Positions 20,070 to 31,459 of a DNA stretch of 64,000 nucleotides are shown here, piece after piece; position 1 is the stretch's first letter; each line of letters opens with the position of its first letter. Under the pieces are notes generated by a model, which was not told where the DNA came from, searched no databases, and saw only the letters and a program-made list of their open reading frames with translations. Where the stretch lies: positions 531,421,102-531,485,101 of the forward strand of contig NC_064616.1 of the NCBI RefSeq assembly GCF_023898315.1, given 5' to 3'. The translations under genes were made by a program, and so were the position numbers. This DNA is from Schistocerca nitens (taxonomy: Eukaryota; Arthropoda; Insecta; Orthoptera; Acrididae).

Positions 20070-20993
20070 CAAACTCAGTCACATGGGCTAGACCTGAGAT
20101 ATGCTACGGAATTTGTCGCAAGAGCCGAACCAGGGAAGGTAGTGGTGCTGGGGTCTGAAGCGTAGTTGACAATCTAACTCATCCCAAAAGTGTTCCGCTG
20201 CGTTCAGGTCGGGACTATGGGCAGACCAGTCCATTTCAGGAACATTATTGTCCACAGACCATTACCTCAAAAATGCTGTTTTACGACAGGGTGCATTGTC
20301 ATGTTGTACGCAGTACACTATGCAGTAAAATGTGTTCATATCTTTCCGCGTTTAGCCATTTCTTAAGGCCAATAACGGGACAACGTCGTTGGAAAACACT
20401 CCATACCGCAACACCATCCATCCCGTACTTTATTGTTGCCACTACACGTGATGACAGGCAACGTTCTTCAGGCATTCGGCAAATACAAACACTTCCATCG
20501 GATTCCCATTCATCACTCCAACTCACTGGTTTACCGTCGTCCATACTCCAGTGGCGTAAGTATTTACACCACCTACAGCGTCGCTTCCCATTTACTACTG
20601 ATATGTGTGTCCTATGAGGAGCTGCTCGACCATTATAACCCATTCTTTTTAACTCACCACGCACGCATTTTTTTAGAACCAATCTTCGCTATGCTTGACG
20701 GTCCCTGTCTGTCAGTGCATGAGGTCCACCTGGTCTTGGTTTAGTCATTGTTTTCCTTCGCGTTTCCACTTCATCATCGCATCACCACGAGTCGATTCGG
20801 GCAGATGATATCCAATGACTAGCCTACGTTAGAAGTCTGTGAACACTCCTGACCGTCCGATTCTCCTGTTACTTCTTTACTGACGATACCATACTACACG
20901 CCCCATTTGATACTGGTGGGTCCGTCTCTTGTGCTGTCTACTGCTCAGTTCAGAAATAACTAAGAGTGTCTGGATACTTTTGATCAGATCGTG
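20070..20993 (-). pseudogene. Tc1-like transposase relic, 3'-truncated
   Basis: The right end CACGATCTGATCAAAAGTAT (own strand, from 20993) followed by TA at 20994-20995 is the Tc1-type terminal repeat. Inside, on the minus strand: KPRPGGPHALTDRDRQA, VLKKCVRGELKRMGYNGRAA, VSWSDEW (first catalytic Asp region), RMPEERCL, AVWSVFQ (for VWGCF), then after frameshifts NVPEMDWSAHSPDLNAAEHF with the catalytic Glu context altered. The opposite terminal repeat is not found, so the element is truncated at about 20070. Same family as 57970-59168. Confidence 0.78.
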
Positions 20994-20995
20994 TA

Positions 20996-23900
20996 ATTAT
21001 CTGGAATTAGCTAACATTTTTCCAGTACTTGTCCCCCGAATGCTTTCTGAGAACTTTGGAAATTCATATATGTGAAAATATAAACGCTTTGACTGGCGTG
21101 TCCTTTCTTTCTGGAAGCGGGGTCATCATCTCATTGCCCCACCCCCTTCACCCATCTGTCCTCTCCCTTTTGGATCCGTGCATGGTCGATAGCACCACCG
21201 CTCAAATTGAACCCAGCTTTTAAACATATTCGTACACTACTCGTCTGCCGAGTACACCTGCTTCTGTAGCTACAGCAGCCAACTGCCGATGTTTCTGCGT
21301 TCTTGGTAATTTTTGTGTCCTGATACGTGCGGTTAAACGAGGAACTCCTGTGGGCCGGCCGTTTCTGTATTTCACAGCGAGCAGATTTTCCTGCATGACA
21401 TGGCTTCCAAGCGTTGTTGTTCTCCAGCACTGAAGTGGTCAGTGGTTGCTGCACTGTGGACAGACGATCTGCTGCTATAAATCTAAGTTAGTTACTGTCG
21501 ACTCTTAGCGTTCACATGATGCTGAATACCGTAGCTGGTCAGATGGAGGCGATTTACTCTACATACAAGTAGTCGCGGAGTATCCATTGAAAACACAAAT
21601 GCTGTTCTAGTTTGGAGATCGAGTCGCCCGTTCGTCTGGCGCCGATGATCAGAATGGGATCAAATTCACAGAAATCCCTTGAATTGCCAGCCAAAGGTAC
21701 CACAGCCACTCTGAAGACGAATACGAAGCCTAACGACAACACTGTTACATTACACGCTAGGGAGTTACATGCGTCAAAAGATAGGAGTTCTGCCCCTCCG
21801 ATATGGAATTTACCTGTAACTCAGTGTTCATCAATATAATGACAGTACTCGTAAATAAATTGTACGGCTTTATATGCGGATTTATTATTTAGTGTCTTCA
21901 GCCAACTTATCATATTCTGAAACAGACGGTATCTGTGTAATCAGACTCCCTTATAGAAGCGTAAATATTATTCAGGCACGAGTTTTATCTCGATTGGCAT
22001 ACAAATAACAGTAACCGAAAACTCTACAGTGCAAGATATTATACTTATTTATTTATACATGGTGTATCAGAATATAACCGGCAAACTCGAGGGATGAAAA
22101 GATGAAAGGAGGCAGAGCACTATTGGATTATGAAGTTAGCATTCCCCGTCGTGATCATGAGGTTGACTTCAATGACCGACTATACACTGTGATTGGCATG
22201 TCCATAGTAATATCTTTGACTGAGACCTCGATGTTGCTCCACGCAGTAGATGTGCATTTCATTTCATTGCTTCGTTTGTATACGTGATATGAGGTCCATT
22301 TACGTGGCAACGCTGTTCGTCAGATTTGACTGCTTCTTTTGAGGGCATACAAAATCTTTAATATATGAGGCACCAGTGGACGATGCGGATACATTAGTAG
22401 CCACAACACGCACAGCATCTGACGTGCTTTCTCGAACGCGTGCATTATTTGGATGAATTCGCCAATGTTATTTTCGGTAATGCGGTGCCTGAGGTGGCTT
22501 TCTGTTCCAAGAACTTGTGTTTACGCAAACAAATAACTGTACCCTGTGCGTATATTGTGTACTGGGTAATAACATTTGGTACGTAGTCAAACATGTAGAT
22601 TATGTCTTTGCAATAGACCTTTGTTGATTCAGGATCATATTGAGAGACACTGGTTCCTAGTCGAATCTTACTCTCATTTTATACCCTCTTACCGCCCCTA
22701 AAATGCCTCGAAGACCTTTTTGAGCATCTTATGTGTTTTTACTGTTACAATATCAGAAATATTACATGTAAAATACAAAAAATATGTCGCAGGTGGAACA
22801 TGGTGTATGAACGCACAAGCACTATCTACAGAATTGAAACAATAAATATATGCTTTGCCGTACTGAGATTGTCCTGTCGTACCACAATTAATGTAAAAAC
22901 AACAAACTTCAGTGACGATTAAAAGTTGATAATACCATAAATCTAGTTTTACGTTAAAAAAATAATGATTCACGAACCGTTTTGAACAAAAAATTGTGTC
23001 CTTAAAGTGTTATAATTTGTTTTCTGAAAATACGAACACTAAATATATTTTCTGATGAAACACGTTGTGAATGATTATTTATCTCTGTTAGGAAAGTGTA
23101 GCAGCAGGATCACTACTTTTAAACAGCGACCATATTATGTTACCGAGCGTGTATAAATTGTCGAATTTGTCATCATACCATTCCTAAAGCGCGAAATTTA
23201 AAATGAATAGTGTCGTGTAATTGAATGCTACTTCTACTAATTTGCACTTCACTCTCATAAAGGGAAGAGAGTTAAAAAGCATATGTGTATTCACCTGTAG
23301 TTCTGTTACTGTTACGTCCTAATTTTTCATGTGGATATGATTAGCCTGCCTGACATAAGACTTGTTATTTACATGTTATTTCATACAACTGGAAAACTTT
23401 CTTGCCATTCATAGCGTATCGCTGGCTGGTATCTGTAAACAGTCTCAAGTGTGCATAATGATAACGAGAACAATGCATCATACGCAAGTCAAAATACCTC
23501 ATATCAAGTGAATCATGCTTTTTGTGTAAGGAAAGTACTTGGTATTTACTTTCCAGTCCTCAATTCACGAAGTAAGAATTGCGTCCTAAATAGAATTTAA
23601 ACTGGTGTATAGATCTCTGAAAGAAACCGTTTACTTTGTCCACCTGTTACACAAGACACAAAACGGTTTCAGTGGCAAAACAGTAAAGCAGCACTGCGGT
23701 TACAACGGATGTCAGTTTCTTGCCTTTCACAGGCTTTGTGGCAGAACCGATGCCGCCGGGCTGGTATTCGTGCTTTTTTGCTGTGGCGACCACTTGCTTT
23801 GGTTGTGACTGGCTCCGAACAGACCAGAAGTCTTCTACCTGAATTCAAGGCAGTAGTCAGCAGTTCATTATCAATGTCGCCTCACTATAAGCGAAAATTT

Positions 23901-24151
23901 GGATTGAAAACACGAATGTACTCTCTCAGTAGCGTTGCTGCCTTTTAAAGCGGAGGCATGGGTTACAATTTCGAGTTCTGTCTCGGACATGCGTGTAAAT
24001 TCAAATGTGGCGTCACTCACATCCAAGACAGAGTCAGTGTGATTTACGTGAGTGTATTTATCGTGTCCGAAAACCGTAGAGCCTAAACTTTAGGACCACA
24101 ATTATAAAATTATAAAGACGTGTATTACACCTGATGCAAAAGAGATGTATA
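20996..24151. other. 3.2 kb without recognisable gene
   Basis: I looked on both strands for transposase, reverse transcriptase, SINE and tRNA-like motifs and found none. Open frames of about 60-110 codons (for example 21131-21454 minus) show no domain and look random. Confidence 0.5.
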
Positions 24152-24179
24152 TAAGGGGCAGTTAAATGAAAACGAGACA

Positions 24180-24395
24180 TATGGGAAAAATTAAAGTAAA
24201 CTGTTAAGTATTTGAAAAGTAATCATCATAACTGTTAATACATATATCCCACTGTGGAACAAGACGGCCAGTGCCTTCATGGAAAAATATTTGCAGTTGC
24301 CTACGGAACCACGATTGTACCCAGGTGTGCACCTCTTCGTCCGAAGTATATCGATGGCCACGAATGTCATTCTTCGGGGTATCTAAAATATGGAA
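24180..24395 (-). pseudogene. Mariner transposase C-terminal fragment (left arm)
   Basis: On the minus strand the frames give CDFHILDTPKNDIRG, TSDEEVHTWVQSWFRR and QIFFHEGTGRLVPQWDICIN, the C-terminal tail that follows the third catalytic aspartate in mariner transposases. Nothing upstream of the PCDFHIF block is present; instead the sequence meets the opposite copy. Confidence 0.75.
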
Positions 24396-24469
24396 ATCGC
24401 ATGGGGCGAGATCGGCACTGTTGGAGAATGTGTAACGGCATCCCAGAGAGAGTTCTGCAGCGTAGTCGA

Positions 24470-24639
24470 AAGAACCTTGGCACCATGCGATTTCCGTATT
24501 TTTGGTGCCCTGAAGAAAGACATTCGTAGCCGTCGATTTGCTTCAGATGAAGAGGTGTACGCCTGGGTACAATCATGGTTACGCAGGCAGTCGCAAACAT
24601 TTTTCCAGGAAGGCTTTGACCTTCTTGTTTCACAGTAAG
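24470..24639 (+). pseudogene. Mariner transposase C-terminal fragment (right arm)
   Basis: On the plus strand: LAPCDFRIFGALKKDIRSRR, FASDEEVYAWVQSWLRRQSQ and TFFQEGFDLLVSQ, ending in TAA at about 24637. LAPCDFRIF carries the position of the third aspartate of the mariner DDD triad. It is a near mirror image of the left arm at about 75-80 percent identity by eye. Confidence 0.8.
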
Positions 24640-24751
24640 ATAAATTTATTGGTCTCACAGTGGCATAATTTTATTAACATTTCTGGCGATTACTTTATTA
24701 ATTTTCAAATAATAAAGAATTTTTTTAAAGATCTTGTAATTAAATGTTTCT

Positions 24752-24931
24752 CTTTTTATTATCTACGATAATGATCGAAGCAGACGAAATGAATTAAAAT
24801 TTGTGCTGCGGCCGGGACTCGAACACGGGTCTTCTTGCAAGCAAGCAAGAAGATCCGGGTTCGAGTCCCGACCGCAGCACAAATTTTAATTCATTTCGTC
24901 TGCTTCGATCATTATCGTAGATAATAAAGAG
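24752..24931. repeat. Near-perfect 87-bp-arm hairpin with tRNA-like halves
   Basis: Arms 24752-24838 and 24845-24931 are reverse complements except for about four positions, with a 6-base loop AAGCAA. The right arm reads GCAAGAAGATCCGGGTTCGA then GTCCCGACCGCAGCAC, a tRNA-like anticodon-to-T-arm half with a B box GGTTCGAGTCC, followed by an AT-rich stretch. It interrupts the 3' flank of the mariner-like fragment. Confidence 0.92.
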
Positions 24932-24979
24932 TTTACTTTCTTTTTACCATCTGCCTCGTTTTCATTTGACTGCCTCATA

Positions 24980-25493
24980 TAAGAGACAGGTGAAATACCC
25001 TCAGCCGTCAAGAGGAGGCGACAATACTAGCCAATGTTCATGCTACCAACACATTCAGATGTAAGCAAGATAGCGGGAAGGCAACCATTTTTAAAATGTT
25101 TTTCTTTCATTGCAGAAGTTATTTCGATGAAATAAATTAAATTACTGCTCTCCATTAAAGACTGGTACTTTTATCAATAGAAATTAGTTTCTGTTTAAGA
25201 ATGCACGCTGTCAAGTACGAGCAGATGTTACTGCAGAGGACGGAGCATAACAATCCGCTATATCTGAAAAAATACTTTACTGAGACAAAACTATAAGATA
25301 CTGACTCTCACCGCCGGAACAGCTAATCGTATTAAAATTTTCGGACTATTATGGCGTGGTCCCATGCACTGAAAACATCAACTTTTCGTCCCCCTTCAGC
25401 GGAGGATATATTTAGGATATGTGTTGACTCCCTCGCCCCCACCTCCTCTGCCCTTTCTTTAGGATGTCCTCGGCAGGGGGAAGAAACACGGAC

Positions 25494-25557
<64 letters not shown>

Positions 25558-26884
25558 TTACATACATACAAAAACGAGATAATTCAGTATTTAAATAAGT
25601 CGTACTTTTGTGTTTCTCTGCAAGAACGGCACCAAAAGCATCAGTCCGAACCTTTCCTACGTACAAATTGTTTGTAAATTGTGGTTTTGACATAAATTTC
25701 TTAAAGCAGCGGATACTGATGTTTCTTACTTTCTGGGTTTATTGTTTAACACGATTTATTTATTCATATTTGTTTAGCACAGGGGAGACCTCAAGATGTT
25801 TCATTTAGTTTGGTTTAAGCACGACGAGATTAATCTCAAATTGTGTCACTAGATGATAAATTCTGTATAGCTTCGGCATATCCGTATTTCACTTTAAGAA
25901 GACAGATCTTTTCCGGGCATCTTTAAAATACACATAGTTTCTAGGATACAATATTTTCTGCGTTGACGTCATGTAAATTTGGAAACTCTTGCAGTAGTAG
26001 TAACCTCGTGCATGTAGTTTGTTCGAACTCACGTCGTTACAAAAATATACCAAACGATCCGTCATATTTCGAAAAATTTCAGTCATGCAAGACGAAAATC
26101 GATTTTTCGTTATAGTAATATAGTTTCTGTTACGGTGTTTATTACAGTCTAAAGAGCTTAGAGGCTAGCGGACACTTTTCGTGTAATGAACGTCGAGAAT
26201 ACTTAACCGAAAACTGTAATGCATATTCAGTGAGAAGCTTTTTCAGGTCGGCAGGACCATTGCCACAAGCCTTTTGTAAGAGCGTGTTCCCTTCCGAATA
26301 CTAACTACTGATTCGCAACAGCCGTAGTAACAGAAGTGCGTTTAGATGACGCGACCATGCTGTTGCGTCAGATTTACCAAACATTTATACTTTGTCGGTT
26401 GTTGTTCCCTCGAAAGCCAAAACTTGAAAGTAAACTCATGAGATTTACTACATTTTACTTTTGACTTTTATTTCACGACACGCCGGCATGAGGTCATCAA
26501 ATATGAAGCATTACCACAGGAAACAGCTAGAGCCTTAGTTTTGAAATATTCACCCAGAATGGTGTACGGAAGTGATGATTTAACCAAATGAAAAGAGTCG
26601 GACCAGAATTTGAAGCTGGTCTGTATGAAATTTGAGTCCAGTTTCTAAAACTTTCGTTTTTCATAATCGCATGCAATCTAACACCACGGACAGTCCCAGA
26701 TAATACTAGAATCGAGTCTGTAAGGATGAAGAAGAGAGACCATAGTAATGTCTACATCCTGTCAGCATCGAAATAATTATGGAAAAGAAAAGGCAATGGC
26801 CTTCTTGATGAAGCCATGACAAAATTTGATAGCAGTGATTCATAGAAACCAAGGAATCCTGGAATTGGAACGACTACACAGGAG
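24980..26884. other. No recognisable gene; contains an AC microsatellite
   Basis: Apart from the (AC)n block at 25490-25570 I see no coding or repeat signal that I can support. Confidence 0.5.
25490..25570. repeat. (AC)n / (ACAT)n microsatellite
   Basis: ACACAT units grade into about 20 uninterrupted AC units, then ACATACAT. The apparent TH-repeat and CV-repeat proteins from this block are translation artefacts. Confidence 0.95.
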
Positions 26885-27145
26885 TTAGCAAGGTAACACA
26901 GTGCTTAGCGCACTGGACTCGCAAACGGAAGGATGACGGTTCAAGTCTTAGTCCGGCCATCCACATTTAGGTTTTCCATGATCCCTCAATCTGCTCCAGG
27001 CAAATACCGGGATGATACCTTTTAAAGGGCATGGCCGATTTCCTTCCCCATCCATGAAACATTCCGAGCTTGTGCTCCGTCTCTAATGACCTCGATGTCG
27101 ACGAGGTATTTGAACACTAATCTTCCTTCCTTTCTTTTTACATGA
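26885..27145 (+). repeat. SINE-C (tRNA-derived)
   Basis: The head has an A-box-like GTGCTTAGCGCACTGGACTC and B box GGTTCAAGTCT, then the body TTAGGTTTTCCATGATCCCT, CAGGCAAATACCGGGATG, GGCATGGCCGATTTCCTTCC and a TCTTCCTTCC end. The same body is seen, more degraded, at 54458-54715 and 55890-56115. Confidence 0.85.
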
Positions 27146-27149
27146 AAGT

Positions 27150-27990
27150 TAGTAGACCGCGCCTTCTAGTACGAGTCTTGTTGCGACGTCCTAGACGTAA
27201 ACTTTGACTAGCTGCCCTGACACCTCATGTTGTGTCAAGGAAGGGCCGCACTGTGTTTGTATCCGAGGGACTCGTTCCTGAGATGAGTAATGTACCAATC
27301 GCTCACTTATGTCGGTCAACGTTCAACTCACACCAGGCGTTCAAGTTGTGTTAGTGTTTTGCTTCTGGTGTTCCTGTTGCACATGTCGTACTTATCGCAT
27401 ATGAAACAGTCAGTGGTTGCGTGTGCGCAAAAGACTCCGCGATGCCAGTAAAAAGTGACATTCAGTGAACTCACTCGTCAAAAAACAAGTGTATTCAAAT
27501 ACCTGAACGACCAGCCGATAAAAACGAAATGAGATAGTCTGATGGCAAAAATCTACTGGGCCCGCACAGAAAAGAGTCTACGACCACCGCAGGACAGTAA
27601 CCTGTCTACTCTCTGAAAACCCTGATAACATATTAAGTAGCATCATACTTTGTAGTAGACAAACAAATATAAACGTAAAACACCCAACCTACGTAAGTGA
27701 TGATATGTATATATCACATTTTTTTTAAAGTTTTGGCGTGTGTTGGAGTACAATTTAAATAATGAATTTTTTGAATAGCAGGACCTTATTTACAAACATT
27801 CGTAAAAATGGAAGGTAAGTTTACGATGTTGTGTTGCTGCAGCATAAGTTACAAAGTATTTTTCCTACAATGTTTCTCACATACACGCCAAAGTCCAACG
27901 GTCCGACGACGTACAACTTGAACTTTTGGATGGGGCAGTTTCCTACCAGTCATCGGAGTTCCAATTGCGGTTTTACCGTGTACCAGAGAT
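27150..27990. other. No recognisable gene
   Basis: No supported coding or repeat signal. Confidence 0.45.
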
Positions 27991-27995
27991 TAAGA

Positions 27996-28190
27996 TTATG
28001 TGCCTTTGGTTGGAGACCGATACGCAGGAAGCATCGTAGCTGTCGTTTGAGGTGCACTCCAGTGGTAGCCTCTTGGTTTCTTTCGACGGTCTGTTGTTAC
28101 GCTGTACGCGTAGCGTGTCCTCACGCACGTTCGTAGGTGACGTTCACCTCTTACATCAGTAGCACTCCGTGTTCGACAGCGCACACGTCG
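27996..28190 (-). pseudogene. Small Tc1-like transposase remnant
   Basis: On the minus strand TDVRGERHLRTCVRTRYAYS and KKPRGYHWSAPQTT align with TDNRGERRLRRCIRANTHAT and the adjoining DNA of the relic at 31460-32690 (shared CCAAGAGGCTACCA). This is the linker between the helix-turn-helix and the catalytic core; no catalytic residue is included. Confidence 0.6.
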
Positions 28191-28204
28191 ATTATTCGTC
28201 ATGG

Positions 28205-30462
28205 TGCCGTTTTCTCAATCTCGAAACACAAACACGTGACATCACAAATGCTGTCGTAACTGTCTCGAGAGCCTTCATTTGTCCCCCTTTTTTTGTAGTT
28301 CTGATAAATCGCCGCTATTACGCGGGACAGAAAAGAGTGGTCCTTGTGCACACGACTGTCGCTCATATTCTTGTTCTGTACAGTTATAATAATAATAATA
28401 ATAACTGTTATTGATGGCACTGACAGCGATGACCATTGGAATAAAAATTAAATAAATAAGCAAACAAAAAATGGTAATTACGCAATATGCAAATGTACAT
28501 GCTTATTACACTGTAATACAATTAGATAATTAATTGAATGTTATCAGCAAACTCGTTTGGCATGTGTTAAGAAACCCTTATATATAAGAAGCCTCATATT
28601 TTCAATATTTGCAAGCTGCAAAGCGTCATACATACAAGACAAGACGCCAACTATTGACACATGGGCTTCTTCATGGGCAAGGCGTTGTACCATTTAGCCA
28701 TAATAATGTGATCTACCGGTAAAAAATTATATTTAGTTTGCAATGATATCCTTCTTGACGGCTCGAGATTCAACGTAAAAAATAAAATAAAATGAAATGT
28801 TGAAGAGTAATGCTCTTTCATTTGGCAGAAGCATTCACACTTGTAAAAATCTGAGAAAGTTAAAGTCGAGAAAAATCATATGTTTCAGCATTACAAAAAT
28901 ATACGAAGTCTCTGTGTTTTCATCTGCTTTTAATACTTTGGTTTACGCAGTTTGTCTTTAGCGAAACTTTAACGCGTGGTTGTGGAAACCATGCGAGAGT
29001 ATATTGCGATGTAAATTAACTCTGATTACAAAGAATATACCGGCTTGTTTGATCATGACATCATAGCACTAATTGTGAAGTAATTTCATGCTCTGCAGCT
29101 AAAATTGTCCTCTAGAGACTGTCGGTAGTTGTATTTAAGTAATTACCCTCGATATCTCAGATACTCGGCGGAGCGCTATGTAAGTGCCTTTCTTGACCTT
29201 TCAGCAAGAGATTGCAGCAGTAACAGGCCAGCGATAGCAAATTAATGCCAACAGCTACCAGCAAGCCCCATGATTTTTGTGTTAGGACAGTACTGCAAGA
29301 CGTGCATTGATTCTCCCTCTAATCTCCCTTTTGTAACACAGAAACAGCTGTTGTAATCAAAGCTTTTGAACATGATATTTACTCAACTGAAGCTGGGGCA
29401 TAATATAATTCCTGTAATAGCCTCAGTAATAATTCCGTTACTCATATTTGCTAGCGGGTACTACTAAACACATGTTACCTCGTGAGCGGCCAAGTGATTA
29501 ACAGATAGGATTTGTTCTCGGGAAGAGCGGAGTTCAGATTCTAAAGAGCGGCTATGACATGCATAGATTGTTACGTGGAGCAAATGTACTTTCATATTTA
29601 TTATTGGCGAAAAAGTGACACACCTTCGGGTCCAAGGTGGAATGGCAGATGCCTATGTGGGTAATTAGAGTGTGGGTGGAAGTTTTCAGTAATTAACCCA
29701 CTTTAAAATTAGTTTCTGTTTGCGTTCAAGAATATAGTACGGGACATCATATTCTCGTGGATATATTTAAAAAATAATGGGATCTTAATGATGGTGCAAA
29801 AATCGCGTTAATAAGTAAAATTTAGACGTAATAGCAGAAAATATGCACAAAAATGTGTACTAGGTGCACGGCACCTACAGTCCGTTGCATTTAAGTTGGA
29901 GTGTGACAGTAGATATCGAGGTCTTTTTCGATATTCTGAATTTTCACTCTCATGCTGGCCGGCAGTTCGCGAAACCAGAAGGCAAGCATTGACGTGAAGT
30001 TCTGTTTTTCCGTGAAGTGCCCGATGAAACGACACTGCAGTCGTGACCTTAATGAAACAATTTAATGTGTTTAAAACGCTGTGTGTCTAGGCTGAAAGAC
30101 ATATTTATCACAGTAACTGAATGTTCATACTGGGAAGAACACACCAGAACACTAAATTGCTAGAGTTGTAGAAAGTCGTAGGGGTGCACCAGATGAGCTG
30201 ATGACTTCAGTTACCAACAGGATGAGCCGTAATTTAGCCGCGAACGCCACTTTTACTGGGCCTACATTCGGTGGGCAAGGCATCACACTCCCGGAACCAT
30301 GAGGTACTTATGTGTAAAGTGAACGCATAGAACAGGTAGCCATTCACACATAGAATCTCTCGAAGGCGATGACATACAGATCGACGGAAGAGATACAACC
30401 CAAGATGTCGTGAGGTCCCTAGCTCGGAAACCTGCTTGTACGCCTAGGGCCGCTTAAAGCAA
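28205..30462. other. 2.3 kb without recognisable gene
   Basis: AT-rich, with a short (AAT)n run at 28386-28403. No coding or mobile-element motif that I can support. Confidence 0.5.
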
Positions 30463-30651
30463 GATAGCAGAGCGTGCTGAAAAGTAATGCCACAGAATTT
30501 TTCATGCGAAACCTCGTAAAGCTTTTTAAATGAAACAAATATTGTTAACATTCTACATCTTTATTCTGTATGTTTACATATTTCCAGCCCTCTGCCGCTG
30601 TAGGGCTCCGAATTGTAGTGTGTAGCGTGGCCATGTGTAGAAGTAACTATG

Positions 30652-31060
30652 TCGGCGTGTGAGAAAGAACGTGCTGTAATCGAGTGTCGAATTCGAAGAG
30701 CTCGTCCACACATGAGGCGCCCTCTCCTTCAACATCACGATGCCAGACAACACACGAGCGCTGCGACATCTGCAACAAACCGACACCTTGGTTTCTGTCA
30801 TCGATCATCCTCCACACAACCCTGACTTGGTTCGATCCGATTATCAGCTGTTTGCAAAACTTAAAAAACATCTTCTAGGACTTCACTTTGATAGTGATGA
30901 AGCGGTAGAAGCTTAGATGAGGTTGTGCTCCGCCACCGAAGTCAAACATTCTACAGCGACAATGTTAACAAACTGGTCTCTCGTTAGGAGAGATGTGTTC
31001 GTCGCCAGGGCGGTTATGTTGAGTAATAAATATGAAGAAATGAAGAGTACAGATTAGAAT
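30652..31060 (+). pseudogene. Mariner transposase remnant with large internal deletion
   Basis: The plus-strand pieces are MSACEKERAVIECR, then after the deletion MPDNTRALRHLQQ (the HDNARPH region, first residues altered), VIDHPPHNPDLVRSDYQLFA (usually HPPYSPDLAPSDYHLF; third Asp kept), KLKKHLLGLHFDSDEAVEA and a stop. The first catalytic aspartate region is absent. It is clearly a dead copy. Confidence 0.75.
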
Positions 31061-31102
31061 CATAATAACCTTTGTCTTAATTAAAAAGCTTTAAGGGTTT
31101 TT

Positions 31103-31394
31103 ACATGGCAACGGCCTTGCCGCAGTGAATACACCGGTTCCCGTGAGATCACCGAAGTTAAGCGTTGTCGGGTGTGGTCGGCACTTGGATGGGTGACCAT
31201 CCAGGCCGCCATGCGCTGTTGCCATTTTTCGGGGTGCACTCAGCCTCGTGATGCTAATTGAGGAGCTACTCGACCGAATAGTAGTGGCTTCGGTCAAGAA
31301 TACCATCTCACGACCCTCCTATCCGCATCCTCCACCGAGGATGACACGGCGGTTGGATGGTCCCGGAAGGCCACTCGTGGCCTGAAGATGGAGT
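31103..31394 (+). repeat. 5S-rRNA-derived SINE (SINE3-type)
   Basis: The first ~118 bp (31106-31223) follow 5S rRNA from end to end: GGCAACGGCC start, CACCGGTTCCCGT, GATCACCGAAGTTAAGCG (box A), GTCGGG (intermediate element), CACTTGGATGGGTGACC (box C), ending GCGCTGTTGCC. A 170-bp body of unknown origin follows, ending GGCCTGAAGATGGAGT. The unit is flanked by the 14-bp direct repeat GCTTTAAGGGTTTT (31089-31102 and 31395-31408), proving retroposition as one piece. RNA polymerase III would read it from the 5S-type internal promoter. It is not a 5S gene: several conserved stem positions are changed and the transcript would continue into the body. Confidence 0.92.
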
Positions 31395-31459
31395 GCTTTA
31401 AGGGTTTTAAATAAAAAATTCTGAGGCATTAGTTTTCAGCACGCCCTCGTAATAACCGT

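Larger units (their letters stand above)
24154..24977. mobile_element. Rearranged mariner-like element, two 3' halves back to back
   Basis: The ends are inverted repeats containing GGCAGTTAAATGAAAACGAG (left) and GGCAGTCAAATGAAAACGAG (right, read inward), flanked by TA (24152-24153, 24978-24979). Instead of one transposase gene, the inside holds two C-terminal transposase fragments diverging from a centre near 24396-24470. A ~180-bp hairpin insertion (24752-24931) lies near the right end. The element could only move with transposase supplied in trans. Confidence 0.78.
30467..31449 (+). mobile_element. Mariner-like element, internally deleted, carrying a 5S-derived SINE
   Basis: Inverted ends contain GCGTGCTGAAAAGTAATGCC (left) and GCGTGCTGAAAACTAATGCC (inward from the right), flanked by TA at 30465-30466 and 31450-31451. 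Inside, a short N-terminal piece (MSACEKERAVIE at about 30652) is joined directly to the C-terminal third of a mariner transposase, so most of the catalytic core is deleted. The SINE at 31103-31394 lies between the transposase remnant and the right end. It could move only in trans. Confidence 0.8.

Noticed and set aside
21131..21454. 107-codon minus-strand open frame
   Set aside because: No recognisable motif and strongly mixed composition; treated as chance.
25332..25693. Proteins with long VC or TH dipeptide repeats
   Set aside because: They are translations of the AC microsatellite.
31106..31223. A genuine 5S rRNA gene
   Set aside because: It is part of a longer unit with an unrelated body and a 14-bp target duplication, has substitutions at conserved stem positions and lacks a T-run terminator directly after the 5S end.
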